A stretch of 44,399 bases of DNA from Cytophagales bacterium (GCA_013297765.1 JAAFID010000009.1:1-44399); one strand, 5' to 3'. Positions 19,124-29,798 are shown, counted from the first letter of the stretch. The notes: generated from the letters alone by a model not told the origin. Numbers and translations are program-made.

Positions 19124-20017
19124 ATGCAAGAAATCGCCGTTGCATCTTATAAATTAAACAAGAAAATAAAAGACGATACTTTTAGTGTGGATCATCTATC
19201 TGAGTATTGTCTTTCATTGCAGATTAGTTCCAAACTTTTTAGGGTATGCATTACCGACGCTGCCCGCAATCGATGCTTGCTGCTAGAAGATTATCAATTT
19301 TCCCATGTACAGCACCCCGACCAGTTGATAGAGGTATTGCAAGAAATATATGACGACCATCATCTACTACAAGCTGGCTATTGGAAAAGTGTAAAACTGG
19401 CATTGAAAACACCTAATTTTTCTTTGGTACCCAACGCATTGTTTGATCAAGATTTTGCAAAAGATTATTTGAATTTAAACTGCACTACAAGTTCTATCAG
19501 CGGGGACGAAGTGCTATATTACAAGCAACATAGTTCCGATGTAGTCAATATTTTTTCAGCTGACAAAAAAATTATAAGTTTTTTTGAGGCGGCATACCTT
19601 GGTAAAAAATTAAAAATAGTACACCATACCAGCTCTTTGATAGAAGGTATCATGGTACAAAACTCGCATAAAGAACAGCGAGAAATGTATCTGTACATCG
19701 AGAAAGACCAATTAACAGTAGTAATCAAAAAAAACAGAACATTAGAATTTTGTAATTCCTTTTTCTTTACCACACCTGAAGACTTTGTGTATTATGTAAT
19801 GTTTGTTGCAGAACAATTAAAATTTAACCCAGAAAAAGATGAAGTAACGCTATGGGGAGATTTACTACCCGATTCGGCATTTATCAAAAAGCTAAATATG
19901 TATATGTGCCATATCAAATTTGGCAACAAACCTGCATCGCTCTATTTTGGGTATAATTTTGACGAATTACTAGACCATAATTTTTTCGATTTGTACAATT
20001 TGCACTTATGCGAATAA
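19124..20017 (+). CDS. DUF3822 family protein
   Basis: About 297 aa; resembles the Bacteroidota DUF3822 family. The listed ORF begins with TTG at 19115; the ATG at 19124 (MQEIAVASYKL) is preferred. Confidence 0.65.
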   Translation: MQEIAVASYKLNKKIKDDTFSVDHLSEYCLSLQISSKLFRVCITDAARNRCLLLEDYQFSHVQHPDQLIEVLQEIYDDHHLLQAGYWKSVKLALKTPNFSLVPNALFDQDFAKDYLNLNCTTSSISGDEVLYYKQHSSDVVNIFSADKKIISFFEAAYLGKKLKIVHHTSSLIEGIMVQNSHKEQREMYLYIEKDQLTVVIKKNRTLEFCNSFFFTTPEDFVYYVMFVAEQLKFNPEKDEVTLWGDLLPDSAFIKKLNMYMCHIKFGNKPASLYFGYNFDELLDHNFFDLYNLHLCE

Positions 20018-20257
20018 TAGATAAGTAGAAGAAATTAAAAAGATGTGTTGCTTATTTATTTACATTGATAGTCAATAAAATTGACAATAAGGGGGAGTTA
20101 TGACATGCTATTGATTTTTAGTAGTACTAGTTCACCATCCAAAATTAGAAAATTAAAATCGCCTATGTCTTACATTTTCTAAGGATAATAAATATATTTA
20201 CTTTCTACAATACACACCTAAATTGACACTGGCATACCCAACAGGTAGCTAGAACCT

Positions 20258-21559
20258 ATGATTTCAGATATTTTAATAACACTACTTTTTGTACTTCTCA
20301 ACGGATTTTTTGTAGCAGCAGAGTTTGCTATGGTCAAAGTACGAAGCTCGCAACTAGAACTAAAAGCAGCCGAAGGAAGCAGTACCGCACTCATTGCGAT
20401 GGGTATAGTAAAAAACCTCAATGCTTATCTGTCGGCTACTCAGTTAGGTATTACCTTAGCCAGTCTAGGCCTTGGCTGGATAGGTGAAAGCGTAGTTTCT
20501 CGAATTATTCTCAATATATTCGAGGCATTTCACATTGTAGCCAATCCTGTATTGGCACATCAAATTGCTATTCCAGTTGCATTTGGCATCATCACCATTC
20601 TACATATTGTTTTTGGCGAGCTAGCCCCAAAGTCTATCGCCATACAGAAACCAGAGGAAACTACACTTACGTTAGCATATCCTATGCGGTTTATTTACAT
20701 TGTTTTTAGTCCCTTTATTTGGTTTTTAAATGGATTTGCAAATTTGCTTTTAAGAATACTTGGATTCAACCTTTCACACAAACTAGAAACACATTCTTCT
20801 GAGGAACTGCAGCTACTGCTAGAGCAAGGGAAAGATACTGGTGTAATTGAACCTAGCGAACACGAATTGATTAAAAATGTATTTAGTTTTAATCAGATTA
20901 CTGCTCGGCAAATTATGGTGCCACGAACCAGTATCAACGCCATTAACAACGAAATGACCAAGGAAGAAATATTGACCAAGGTAATCAACGATGGCTATTC
21001 TCGCATGCCAGTTTTTAAAGATACGGTGGACAACATCATAGGACTAGTGTACACCAAAGACCTGCTGCGTATGCTAAACAGCGAACATGGTGTGGTGCTA
21101 GAGCAAGCCATAAGGCCGCCATACTTTGTGCCACAAACAAAAAAAATACACGAGCTATTGAAAGAACTTCAAAACATGCACATGCACATGGCAATAGTTA
21201 CCGACGAGTTTGGGGGTGTTGCTGGTATTGTGACCATTGAAGATATTTTGGAAGAATTGGTAGGCGAAATTCAAGATGAGCATGACGAGGAATCGCCTAT
21301 AGTGGATAAAATCAATGATAAAGAATATTTAATCAATGCACTCTCTACTATAGAAGACGTCAATGAATATTTGCCCGAACCCTTGCCCAAGAGCTCAGAA
21401 TACGATACGGTGGCAGGCATGGTAAGCATGCTTTTTGGCAAAATTCCCGAAATAGGTGAACGCATAAAACACCTCAATTACGAAATCACCATTCTTAGAA
21501 AATCAAAACAAAGGGTATTGGTAGTAAAGGTATTTCACGAAGTGGTGGTAGAAGAGTAA
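20258..21559 (+). CDS. Hemolysin family / CNNM-CBS-CorC_HlyC transporter-associated protein
   Basis: N-terminal DUF21/CNNM (LLNGFFVAAEFAMVKVRSSQLE), ARQIMVPRTSINAI, tandem CBS domains, VTDEFGGVAGIVTIEDILEELVGEIQDEHD, C-terminal CorC_HlyC. Confidence 0.93.
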   Translation: MISDILITLLFVLLNGFFVAAEFAMVKVRSSQLELKAAEGSSTALIAMGIVKNLNAYLSATQLGITLASLGLGWIGESVVSRIILNIFEAFHIVANPVLAHQIAIPVAFGIITILHIVFGELAPKSIAIQKPEETTLTLAYPMRFIYIVFSPFIWFLNGFANLLLRILGFNLSHKLETHSSEELQLLLEQGKDTGVIEPSEHELIKNVFSFNQITARQIMVPRTSINAINNEMTKEEILTKVINDGYSRMPVFKDTVDNIIGLVYTKDLLRMLNSEHGVVLEQAIRPPYFVPQTKKIHELLKELQNMHMHMAIVTDEFGGVAGIVTIEDILEELVGEIQDEHDEESPIVDKINDKEYLINALSTIEDVNEYLPEPLPKSSEYDTVAGMVSMLFGKIPEIGERIKHLNYEITILRKSKQRVLVVKVFHEVVVEE

Positions 21560-21877
21560 GTAGATTTTTATAAGCATGAGCTATTTTTGAGATGTAGGCA
21601 ATATTAAATACTCTTTCATTAATAATATCTTTTAGACTTATTAATTGATTAATATATAAAACTTTAATAAAAAAAATACTACACAGGCGAAAACAAACAA
21701 CTCCAATGAGCAGATGTAAACTAAAAAATAACGGTATTGTTTAAAGTAAAGTTTTTGATACAGGTATTACGATTTTTAATTTTACAACATCTTGCTTTAT
21801 TTTCAAAGTATTTTCGATTTGTGATACCATTATTTGAAATAAGATTTGAAAAACTATAAATATTCCTCCACTAAAAA

Positions 21878-23968
21878 TCAATAACTACCCTTATACTTCC
21901 TCACAAACCATTCAAGGCTTACCATTGCGAGTATCATAAAAAATATCCAAGGCAGGTTTACCAAGTCGCTAAGTTCTTCTGTGGTGTACATCAAACTTTT
22001 AAGGTCTTTTGTTTTAAGATTGTTTGCGAGTTGCTCCATATTTGTCTGATGAAAATAAGTACCGCCACTTTTTGCCGCTAAATTTTTAAGCATCTCATGA
22101 TCGGCAGTGTTATTCAGTGCTTCTAAATTGTAGGCTTGTATGGTAAACTCTCCTTTGCTTTTTTCTACTTTGCCCGAGAGTAGCGTAGTAGCTTCGTATT
22201 TGTATATTCCCTGTTGCAGCCCTTTTATTTCAAACCTTGGCGATTGCTGCGTGGTAACAAAAGAATATGGAACTACACGATTATTTTCATCGGTAATCTT
22301 CAAATCAATTTTATGATTGTATGTCTTTTCATACAAGTCGTTATAAATTTCAGTTTCAAAAAATACCGATTCGTAAGTACTAAATTCGTTGGTGGTGGGG
22401 TAGCATCTGAATTTTCGCTTGTCGTCTTTGCTAGAAACTAGCTGCACCATATTGGATATTAATTTATCAAAAGTCTTGCTATCAGTAGTCTCCATCATTT
22501 CATACAAACGCCATTGCCAAAAACCTTCGCCAAAAATGGCTCCAGTTTTCTTTCCATTCACATTGGCAATGGTAAATAATGGCTTTGAAGAAATGGTATT
22601 GCCTATTTTTTGATATAATATAACTCCACTATTTCCATTGGCGGGCATATTGAAATTGCCATAAGGTACCATCATGGGCGGGTAAGAGGCTATGGTCTTT
22701 TTATCGTCATCGGTCATCGAAAATTGTTGAAACTGCTCATTGAATGCAGTCGTTACATTGTCGGTTTGCCCAAAGCGAGCATTGATGGAGAGTTGTTTGT
22801 TAATGGTATTAAAATCATGCAAATTAGATTGATTGCCTACTACATAAAGTGCAGGTGTCTCTTTTTGAATCAGTTTGGCCAATATCTCTTTATTAAAGCT
22901 AATCACATTGGGCACTTGATAAAATATAACCAAATCGTATTTGGCATCTACATAAGTACCGATACCTGATATATAAAGCGAAGTTTCGTAGTTGTCTTTC
23001 TTTTCTAGTGCACTACACAGGGCTTTGATATCGGGATGGGGGCTTGCGGCAACAATTAATATTTTTTCTTTATTGTCCAGTACCTCTAGGTAGGCATGTG
23101 CCATATTGTTGTCTTTGGCAAACTCTTCTTCTTGGTATAGAGCCGTGATTTGATAGTGCTGTAGCCCTTTGGTAGCAGCATCTAGCAAAAATTCAACTTG
23201 ATAACTGCCTTTGGCATTGTTGGGCTGAATGGTTTTACTATCCAGTATTTTTTTATTTTGCGAAATGGTAATATTGATTTTTTTTCCTAAGAAACCATAT
23301 TGGAATAACTCTGCTACGATAGGAAATTTGTTGCCGATGTACGTAATTTTATTGTAGGAAAGCGATTTTATTCTAATATCTTTTTGCGGCACAGTATCGC
23401 CAAGCCCAATGGTGTATATAGGCACAGAGGGGGTGCTATAACTTGGGTCTATTCCTTGGTTGTATATACCATCGCTTGCCAACACAATTGCTTGAACGTT
23501 TTTATTGGTAAAGTCAGATTGAATGCCCTGCAACAACTGACTAAGATTGGTGGTTGGCTGGTCAAATTTTAAACTTTCAATATCGCTACTCACCTTACTA
23601 CCATTGAGTGAAGCTACTTTTAAATCTACAGTCAATTTGCCGAGTGTGCTTGCCAATTGCGACAACTGAACCTTGGTATTGGCAATGTAGGCAGTATTTT
23701 TGGGGCTAGAAATCGACTGCGAATTGTCTATAGCCAGCACGATGATAGGCTTTTCAAAATAGTTTTTGAAAATTTTTAACAAAGGTGCTAGTAACAGAAT
23801 GGTTAAAATCAAGCACACCACAAAACGAATTGTGGCCAAGCTATAGTTGATGTTGCGAGACCAAGAAGACTTGGGCGAATACAGCAAATGACTCACCATT
23901 GCCGATACCAGTACACATAGTATCAAATACCATGGAGAGGCTTGCCATATTAATTTTAGTGAGGTCAA
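21878..23968 (-). CDS. vWA-domain-like integral membrane protein
   Basis: N-terminal hydrophobic segments; MIDAS-like VLAIDNSQSISS and VLASDGIYNQGIDP; C-terminal TM FFMILAMVSLEWFVRKYKG. Confidence 0.8.
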   Translation of the reverse strand: MTSLKLIWQASPWYLILCVLVSAMVSHLLYSPKSSWSRNINYSLATIRFVVCLILTILLLAPLLKIFKNYFEKPIIVLAIDNSQSISSPKNTAYIANTKVQLSQLASTLGKLTVDLKVASLNGSKVSSDIESLKFDQPTTNLSQLLQGIQSDFTNKNVQAIVLASDGIYNQGIDPSYSTPSVPIYTIGLGDTVPQKDIRIKSLSYNKITYIGNKFPIVAELFQYGFLGKKINITISQNKKILDSKTIQPNNAKGSYQVEFLLDAATKGLQHYQITALYQEEEFAKDNNMAHAYLEVLDNKEKILIVAASPHPDIKALCSALEKKDNYETSLYISGIGTYVDAKYDLVIFYQVPNVISFNKEILAKLIQKETPALYVVGNQSNLHDFNTINKQLSINARFGQTDNVTTAFNEQFQQFSMTDDDKKTIASYPPMMVPYGNFNMPANGNSGVILYQKIGNTISSKPLFTIANVNGKKTGAIFGEGFWQWRLYEMMETTDSKTFDKLISNMVQLVSSKDDKRKFRCYPTTNEFSTYESVFFETEIYNDLYEKTYNHKIDLKITDENNRVVPYSFVTTQQSPRFEIKGLQQGIYKYEATTLLSGKVEKSKGEFTIQAYNLEALNNTADHEMLKNLAAKSGGTYFHQTNMEQLANNLKTKDLKSLMYTTEELSDLVNLPWIFFMILAMVSLEWFVRKYKGSY

Positions 23969-24035
23969 TGGATAAGTGATTATTTAAAAGAATAAGGGTG
24001 CAATCTACAAATTTTGATTACACCCAAAAAATATA

Positions 24036-24782
24036 CTAGGTAAGCATACCGCCATCTACTTGTATTACTTGGCCTGTGATGTAGGTCGATAAGTCGGAAA
24101 TTAGAAATACTACTGCATTGGCCACATCGGCTGGGGTTCCAGCTCTTTTTAGGGGTATGCTGTCTTTCCAGCCTTGCACTACTTTTGGATCTAGTACTTC
24201 TGTCATTTCTGTTTCTATAAAACCCGGTGCGACGGCGTTGCTGCGTATATTGCGAGAACCCAATTCTAATGCTACAGATTTGGTAAACCCAATGATACCA
24301 GCTTTAGAGGCAGCATAATTGGCCTGTCCTGCATTGCCACGCAAGCCTACTACCGAAGTAATATTGACGATAGAGCCATATTTCTGTTTCATCAGTGGTT
24401 TGATGGCAGATTTGGTAAGGTTGAATACAGATTTTAAATTGGTATTAATTACAGCATCCCAGTTTTCTTCGCTCATACGCATCAGCAACCCATCTTTAGT
24501 AATGCCTGCATTATTTACCAACCCATCTAATGTACCAAAATCTGCAATAAAATTGTTCAGCAATTCTTCAGCAGCAGTACTATTAGAGGCATCTGACTGA
24601 TAACCTTTGGCCTTCACACCAAGCGACAGTAGTTCGGCCTCTAGTGCTAGCCCTTTTTCTATGCTAGATAAAAATGTAAAACCAACATTTGCACCTTCTT
24701 CGGCACAACGCAAAGCAATCAATTTGCCAATGCCTTTAGAGGCACCAGTCACCAAAATATTTTTTCCTGTTAGTAAACCCAT
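24036..24782 (-). CDS. fabG: 3-oxoacyl-[acyl-carrier-protein] reductase
   Basis: NILVTGASKGIGKLIALRCAEEGANVGFTF ... LVNNAGITKDGLLMRMSEENWDAVINTNLKSVFN ... VVGLRGNAGQANYAASKAG ... VAPGFIETEMTEVL; 248 aa SDR. Confidence 0.95.
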   Translation of the reverse strand: MGLLTGKNILVTGASKGIGKLIALRCAEEGANVGFTFLSSIEKGLALEAELLSLGVKAKGYQSDASNSTAAEELLNNFIADFGTLDGLVNNAGITKDGLLMRMSEENWDAVINTNLKSVFNLTKSAIKPLMKQKYGSIVNITSVVGLRGNAGQANYAASKAGIIGFTKSVALELGSRNIRSNAVAPGFIETEMTEVLDPKVVQGWKDSIPLKRAGTPADVANAVVFLISDLSTYITGQVIQVDGGMLT

Positions 24783-24881
24783 TCGACTTGTTTTTATAAA
24801 TTTGTTTAGTTTTTAAAATTGTGAATTTATAGGCGGTTGTGCAATAAGAAAATTGAGTATTTGTACACGTTTCTATTTTTT

Positions 24882-25997
24882 TTATTGCAAATTTACCATT
24901 GCCTCTTTCTTCAAGGCTTCGTAAGACGACTCTTCAACGGTTTTTTTGAAATAAACTTCGGCATTTTTTTGCTCGCCTTTAAATTTAAAAATCCTAGCAA
25001 TACCAATGTAGGCATGACCTAGAAAATCATTTACTGGAAACTCTACTTGTTTCGCAATTTGAATCGCTTTGGCATAATGTCCCATAGCCAATTCCATATT
25101 TTTACTTTTTTTTTCATACCATATTCCTTTAAAAATATGGTAGGCCATGTCAAATACTTTTCGTTGTGTATTGGCCATTTGCGGCAGCAATTTTTCTGCC
25201 TCTTCATACTTTCCAGCCATCAACAATGCTTCAATATGCCGTGCAAAAAAATTGATATTTTGAGGGTAATTTTTGTACAAATATTCTGTATTGATAAGCG
25301 CATCTTGGTATTTGGAAAGGTATTTTATTCGCACTATTGCTAGGTAAAAATGTGCCTCGGTGCGGGTAAATATCGACGATTCAGATGCCGTTTCTAGTTC
25401 TTTTACTCCACGCACTTTGTTTCCTGGAGCAAATAGCCACATAAAAGATTTATATACCGAATGAGATTCGGGATATTGCTCACGATAAAAATCATAAATG
25501 CCGGCAGAAAAATACAACTCGTGGTAAGTGTCTTTGAGTGCGTAGCCTTGCCGCATATAGTCGTACGTTTTCTTGGCATAATTGATGGCTTTTAGGGTTT
25601 CCTTACGTTGCGAATAATACAGGGTAATAGTGCTATAGATAGACATATAAAAAAAAACTACTTCAGGATTATCAGGGTATTTGGCATCTATTTTCTTTGT
25701 CTTCTCTAGTGCCAGTAGCAACCAATTCAATGTTTCTGTCGATTGTTCTTTGTAAGTATTGTTGTAAAATATTTTTTGAAAGGTGTGCATCGACATCAAA
25801 AAGTCATACGCTGGGCTGCTGGGATATTTCTTTTTTACTTCCAAAAATAGTTTCTCAGAATCATCAAATTCCATATTGTACATCTTATCAAGCCCATGCT
25901 TCACTATAGCACACGTTTTTTCATCTTTATATACTAGGTCTTGCCCCATGGCGGTGGCTGAATAAAGACACATTAATAGTGGTAATATATATTTCAC
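24882..25997 (-). CDS. Exported TPR-like protein
   Basis: Signal peptide YILPLLMCLYSATAMGQ; helical repeats such as MAGKYEEAEKLL and ELAMGHYAKAIQIAKQVEFP. Confidence 0.7.
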   Translation of the reverse strand: MKYILPLLMCLYSATAMGQDLVYKDEKTCAIVKHGLDKMYNMEFDDSEKLFLEVKKKYPSSPAYDFLMSMHTFQKIFYNNTYKEQSTETLNWLLLALEKTKKIDAKYPDNPEVVFFYMSIYSTITLYYSQRKETLKAINYAKKTYDYMRQGYALKDTYHELYFSAGIYDFYREQYPESHSVYKSFMWLFAPGNKVRGVKELETASESSIFTRTEAHFYLAIVRIKYLSKYQDALINTEYLYKNYPQNINFFARHIEALLMAGKYEEAEKLLPQMANTQRKVFDMAYHIFKGIWYEKKSKNMELAMGHYAKAIQIAKQVEFPVNDFLGHAYIGIARIFKFKGEQKNAEVYFKKTVEESSYEALKKEAMVNLQ

Positions 25998-27997
25998 AGT
26001 TTAAATGTTTTTTTCCACGCCGCAAATTTTATTATTCTAAATAACCGCTGTGTAGCAGTAGGGTCTAGCCCTGCAACTATGCTATTCCAATTTTTATGTA
26101 GCGATTTTGAGTCAATATATTCATCCATATCTTTATTGATGTACTGTTTGAAAAATTCTTTCTTTTCATTCAACCACTTATATTCAGGGGTTGCAAAACC
26201 TAGCTTATCTCTCCTATTCACTATCTCTGTAGGCAATATATTTTTCATAGCAGCCCGCAGTAGTGACTTGCTTTCGTTTTGACGAATTTTGTAAACGGAA
26301 GGAATGCTAAATATTTTTTCTATCAGCGGCAAATCGTCGGCAAAGGGTACTCGAGATTCTACCGAGAATCGCATTGAATTTCTATCCCCTGTGCGTAATA
26401 AAACTTTCAAGCCAACGCCAGTAAATTGCTGAAATAATAATTGATTCAAATTAGGAACAAATTTTTCTTTCAAGCTATCGAGCTGATGGTTGTTGGTTTT
26501 CCAAAAATCATTGTTGATATAGCCAAACTCTTTTCTACTATTTTTAAATCCATATTTTTTGAAATAAGCTGAAAAATTAGCTGCCAAAATATGTTTGGCA
26601 CGAATGCCAAAAATATGTTTGTAATTTGAAAATTCGGTATCAATATGAGCAATATTTTCTCGCACTTGTTTCCAGCTTTTATTGCGAATGGCTTCATAAA
26701 AATAAGCAACAAAATGTGGAGAATAGCCTGCAAATAACTCGTCTGCCCCTTGCCCATCTAGCGTTACTTTAATGTTTTTTTGATGCACCAATTGCATTAC
26801 TTTGTACTGAGCATAAGTGCTAGAGGCAAGTATAGGTATGTCTTGTGTATAGGCCAAGTCTTCAAAATCTTGTACCAGCCCTTCTGCATCAGGATAGGTT
26901 TTATGCCAATTGGTCTGGGTGGCATCCACCACTTTGGCCGCCCAACTGGTTTCGTCTATAGATTCGTTGTGGTATGATGCGGTAAATACGTTCTGCCTCA
27001 ACCCTATTTGATTCATAAATTTATTTTTCATCAATAAATCTGTGGTACACACAATAGATGAGCTATCGATACCACCGCTCAAACAGCTACCAATAGGGGC
27101 ATCGGACCGTAGCCTTCTGCTAACAGCTTGTACAAATAGTTCCTTGGTTTCGGCAACATGAAAATCAAATTTCTTTGCCGAAAAATCTTCCCAATCATGG
27201 GTATATTTTAGCTGGTAGTATTGCTCTTTTTCAAATTGCCCAGTGGCTGTATTCAACGTTAGGTGGTGGCCTGGCAATAGTTCTATTACTCTTTCAAACA
27301 AGCCTTGCTCTTGCGACTCTGTAGTGCCAAGTGCTAGGTACTGAAAGGCAGCATTATTGTTGATTTTATTTTTTACAAAGGGCATTGCCACCAACGCCTT
27401 CTGCTCGGATGCAAAAGCAAAAATATTTTTATCAAAATAATAGTAAAAAGGTTTTACGCCAAACCTATCACGAGAACAGAAAAGAATATTTTTAGATTTG
27501 TCGTAAATAGCAATTGCCCACATGCCATTAAACTCTTGAAAACAATCTTTACCCCAGTATTGATAGGCTTTCAGCACCACCTCGGTATCTGTAAATGAGA
27601 AAAATTTTGCACCTAATTTTTCTAATTTCTTTTTAATTTCTACATAATTATAAATTTCACCATTAAAGACTATCCATAGACTTTGGTCTTGAATACACAT
27701 AGGCTGATGCCCAGTAGGATGAAGGTCTATAATACTGAGGCGACGATGTGCTAGCCCTAAGCAATAATTTGCACTATTGTCTTCTATATTTGTTTTCGGT
27801 GCATAAGGCAATTCTATATGATAACAATTGCGAGGAGTGTCTTGCCCACCCATGGTAGCATGGGTAGTATCATTGGTATAAAAAAAACCTTCATCATCTG
27901 GACCTCTATGTCGCAATATGTTTGACATAGCTTGCAAATGTTTTTTTACATCTACAAAGCCAGCATTCAAACTTACAATACCCGATATGCCACACAT
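25994..27997 (-). CDS. asnB: Asparagine synthase (glutamine-hydrolyzing)
   Basis: MCGISGIVSLN (N-terminal Cys nucleophile), RHRGPDDEGF, AHRRLSIIDLHPTGHQPM, FNGEIYNYVEI, SCLSGGIDSSSIVC, DGQGADELFAGY. Confidence 0.93.
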   Translation of the reverse strand: MCGISGIVSLNAGFVDVKKHLQAMSNILRHRGPDDEGFFYTNDTTHATMGGQDTPRNCYHIELPYAPKTNIEDNSANYCLGLAHRRLSIIDLHPTGHQPMCIQDQSLWIVFNGEIYNYVEIKKKLEKLGAKFFSFTDTEVVLKAYQYWGKDCFQEFNGMWAIAIYDKSKNILFCSRDRFGVKPFYYYFDKNIFAFASEQKALVAMPFVKNKINNNAAFQYLALGTTESQEQGLFERVIELLPGHHLTLNTATGQFEKEQYYQLKYTHDWEDFSAKKFDFHVAETKELFVQAVSRRLRSDAPIGSCLSGGIDSSSIVCTTDLLMKNKFMNQIGLRQNVFTASYHNESIDETSWAAKVVDATQTNWHKTYPDAEGLVQDFEDLAYTQDIPILASSTYAQYKVMQLVHQKNIKVTLDGQGADELFAGYSPHFVAYFYEAIRNKSWKQVRENIAHIDTEFSNYKHIFGIRAKHILAANFSAYFKKYGFKNSRKEFGYINNDFWKTNNHQLDSLKEKFVPNLNQLLFQQFTGVGLKVLLRTGDRNSMRFSVESRVPFADDLPLIEKIFSIPSVYKIRQNESKSLLRAAMKNILPTEIVNRRDKLGFATPEYKWLNEKKEFFKQYINKDMDEYIDSKSLHKNWNSIVAGLDPTATQRLFRIIKFAAWKKTFKL

Positions 27998-28132
27998 AGT
28001 TTAGTTTCACATAAAGTCTCTAAAATAAACAAAACATTAATTTAAATAGCTACAACAAGCGAAAATTCTGTCGAATGAAAACATCTCAAAGCCAGTATTG
28101 CAAAACCTCTCTATGAAGACTTATATTGCAAT

Positions 28133-29386
28133 ATGCAATTATTAAAATCTTCTTTTTGGACCTTATTATGGATAGGAGTCAAAGTCGTATGTAGCTTTTT
28201 TATTAATAAAATCGTATCTGTTTTTTATGGTCCTTTAGGCATAGCATTGCTGTCGCATATTCAAAACTTTTTTGCCGCTTTTTTAATTCTTTGCCAAGAG
28301 GGCATCAACAAGGGAATGATAAAATCCTTATCACACCCCAATTTAAGTAGTATCAAACAAAATACATTTATTACGGCTGGTGCTGTTTTTAGTGGGCTTG
28401 CATACCTAATTATTGCTTTGTTAAGCATTATTTTTATTCATCCGCTAGCAACATTATTCCATGTATCACAACCCTGGCTATGGCTAGGCTATGGCTTGCT
28501 AGGCATGGGCTTGCTTGTAGTGCATTTTTTTGTAATGTCTATATTTTTAGCTTGGCAAAAAATAAGACTATATAGTCTCCTCAATATTGCTGGCAGCATT
28601 ATCACTGTGCCTTTGGTATATATTGCTAGTAAATATGGGAAAATAGATTTTATGCTCTTGGCCGCCACCTGTGGAATGGGTTTCATGGGTATTGTGGGCT
28701 TTATTATTTTTAAATTTAATATCCATAAAACTATTGCCTTTTCATTTGACAAATTAGGTAGTGCCTACAAAGATATTTGGCAATTTGTAATCATGGCGGC
28801 AGGTATCATGATTTTTGGCAAATTTACCGAAATAGGGCTTCGCCAATTTGCCATAGTTCAATTTTCCTTAGAAGAAGTAGGCTTGTGGCAATCGGTAGTA
28901 AAACTATCCGATTATTATACCGCTGCATTTACCTCATTACTTTCTGTCATATATTTTCCTAAAATAGCTTCCTTACTCAGTGAACCAAGGCAATTGCGGC
29001 AGTTTGTGTTTCAAATAATTTCTTGGTTTGTGCCTATCATTATCATTGGGCTTTGTATCGTATATGTTTTAAGAAAGGAATTAATGGTATTTTTTTTCAA
29101 CGAATCATTTCTTGCAGCTTCCAACTTTGTATTGTGGCAGGTAGTGGCCGACGCCCTCAAATTAGCATCATTTTTCTTCGTATTTATTACCAATGCAGAA
29201 GGTCGTACCAAACTATTTTTAATCTTAGACGCTAGCTCTGCTATCGTTTCTGTGGTATTTTCTTTTGCTTTTGCCAAAATTATGGGAATAGAGGGCTTGC
29301 TAGTAGCACAGGTAGTTCGATATGTTTTTTACTTGGCAATACTTATTTTTGTTTATAGAAAATTAATTTGGATGAAAGTAGAATAA
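28133..29386 (+). CDS. O-antigen translocase / lipid III flippase-like (Wzx/WzxE-type)
   Basis: 417 aa polytopic; LKSSFWTLLWIGVKVVCSFFINKIVSVFYGPLGIALLSHIQNF ... FGKFTEIGLRQFAIVQFSLEEVGLWQSVVKLSDYYTAAFTSLLSVIYFPKIASL. Confidence 0.85.
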   Translation: MQLLKSSFWTLLWIGVKVVCSFFINKIVSVFYGPLGIALLSHIQNFFAAFLILCQEGINKGMIKSLSHPNLSSIKQNTFITAGAVFSGLAYLIIALLSIIFIHPLATLFHVSQPWLWLGYGLLGMGLLVVHFFVMSIFLAWQKIRLYSLLNIAGSIITVPLVYIASKYGKIDFMLLAATCGMGFMGIVGFIIFKFNIHKTIAFSFDKLGSAYKDIWQFVIMAAGIMIFGKFTEIGLRQFAIVQFSLEEVGLWQSVVKLSDYYTAAFTSLLSVIYFPKIASLLSEPRQLRQFVFQIISWFVPIIIIGLCIVYVLRKELMVFFFNESFLAASNFVLWQVVADALKLASFFFVFITNAEGRTKLFLILDASSAIVSVVFSFAFAKIMGIEGLLVAQVVRYVFYLAILIFVYRKLIWMKVE

Positions 29387-29462
29387 TGGAAATACCAATA
29401 AACTAACTGAAAAATTATAACGATATTTTGAACTCTTATTCATCCCCTAATAAAAAAATTCC

Positions 29463-29798
29463 ATGAACTGGCACATACTAAACCAAACCGACCAATTAAA
29501 AGAGATTGATGTACTATCTCAAACATGCAAAGTTTTTATCTTTAAACACAGTACACGATGCTCTATTAGCTCGGCTGCTCTAGGACGAATAGAAAGAAAG
29601 TGGAAAGAAACTGATGAAGAAAAAATAACCCCTTACTTTTTGGATTTAATCAAATTTCGAGACGTTTCTAATGCTATCGCTTCACACTATGGTGTAGAAC
29701 ACCAGTCGCCACAACTGCTGGTCATTGAAGGGGGAAATTGTACTTTTTCAGAAACTCATTTCAACATCACTTACGAATCGCTGATGCAACATATCTAG
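29463..29798 (+). CDS. ytxJ: Bacillithiol system redox-active protein YtxJ
   Basis: 111 aa; CKVFIFKHSTRCSISSAALGRIERKW ... YGVEHQSPQLLVIEGG, thioredoxin-like YtxJ/DUF2847 pattern. Confidence 0.85.
   Translation: MNWHILNQTDQLKEIDVLSQTCKVFIFKHSTRCSISSAALGRIERKWKETDEEKITPYFLDLIKFRDVSNAIASHYGVEHQSPQLLVIEGGNCTFSETHFNITYESLMQHI

Noticed and set aside
20041-20257. Intergenic palindrome GTCAAT-aaa-ATTGAC before the hemolysin-family gene as an sRNA or riboswitch
   Set aside because: Only a 6-bp stem in AT-rich DNA with no conserved RNA motif recognised.
21560-21877. 318-nt gap between convergent genes as a hidden RNA gene
   Set aside because: AT-rich, no tRNA-like or strong hairpin structure seen; no ORF support.
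24118-24816. Run of plus-strand ORFs over fabG
   Set aside because: All antisense to a clear SDR coding sequence; chance open frames.
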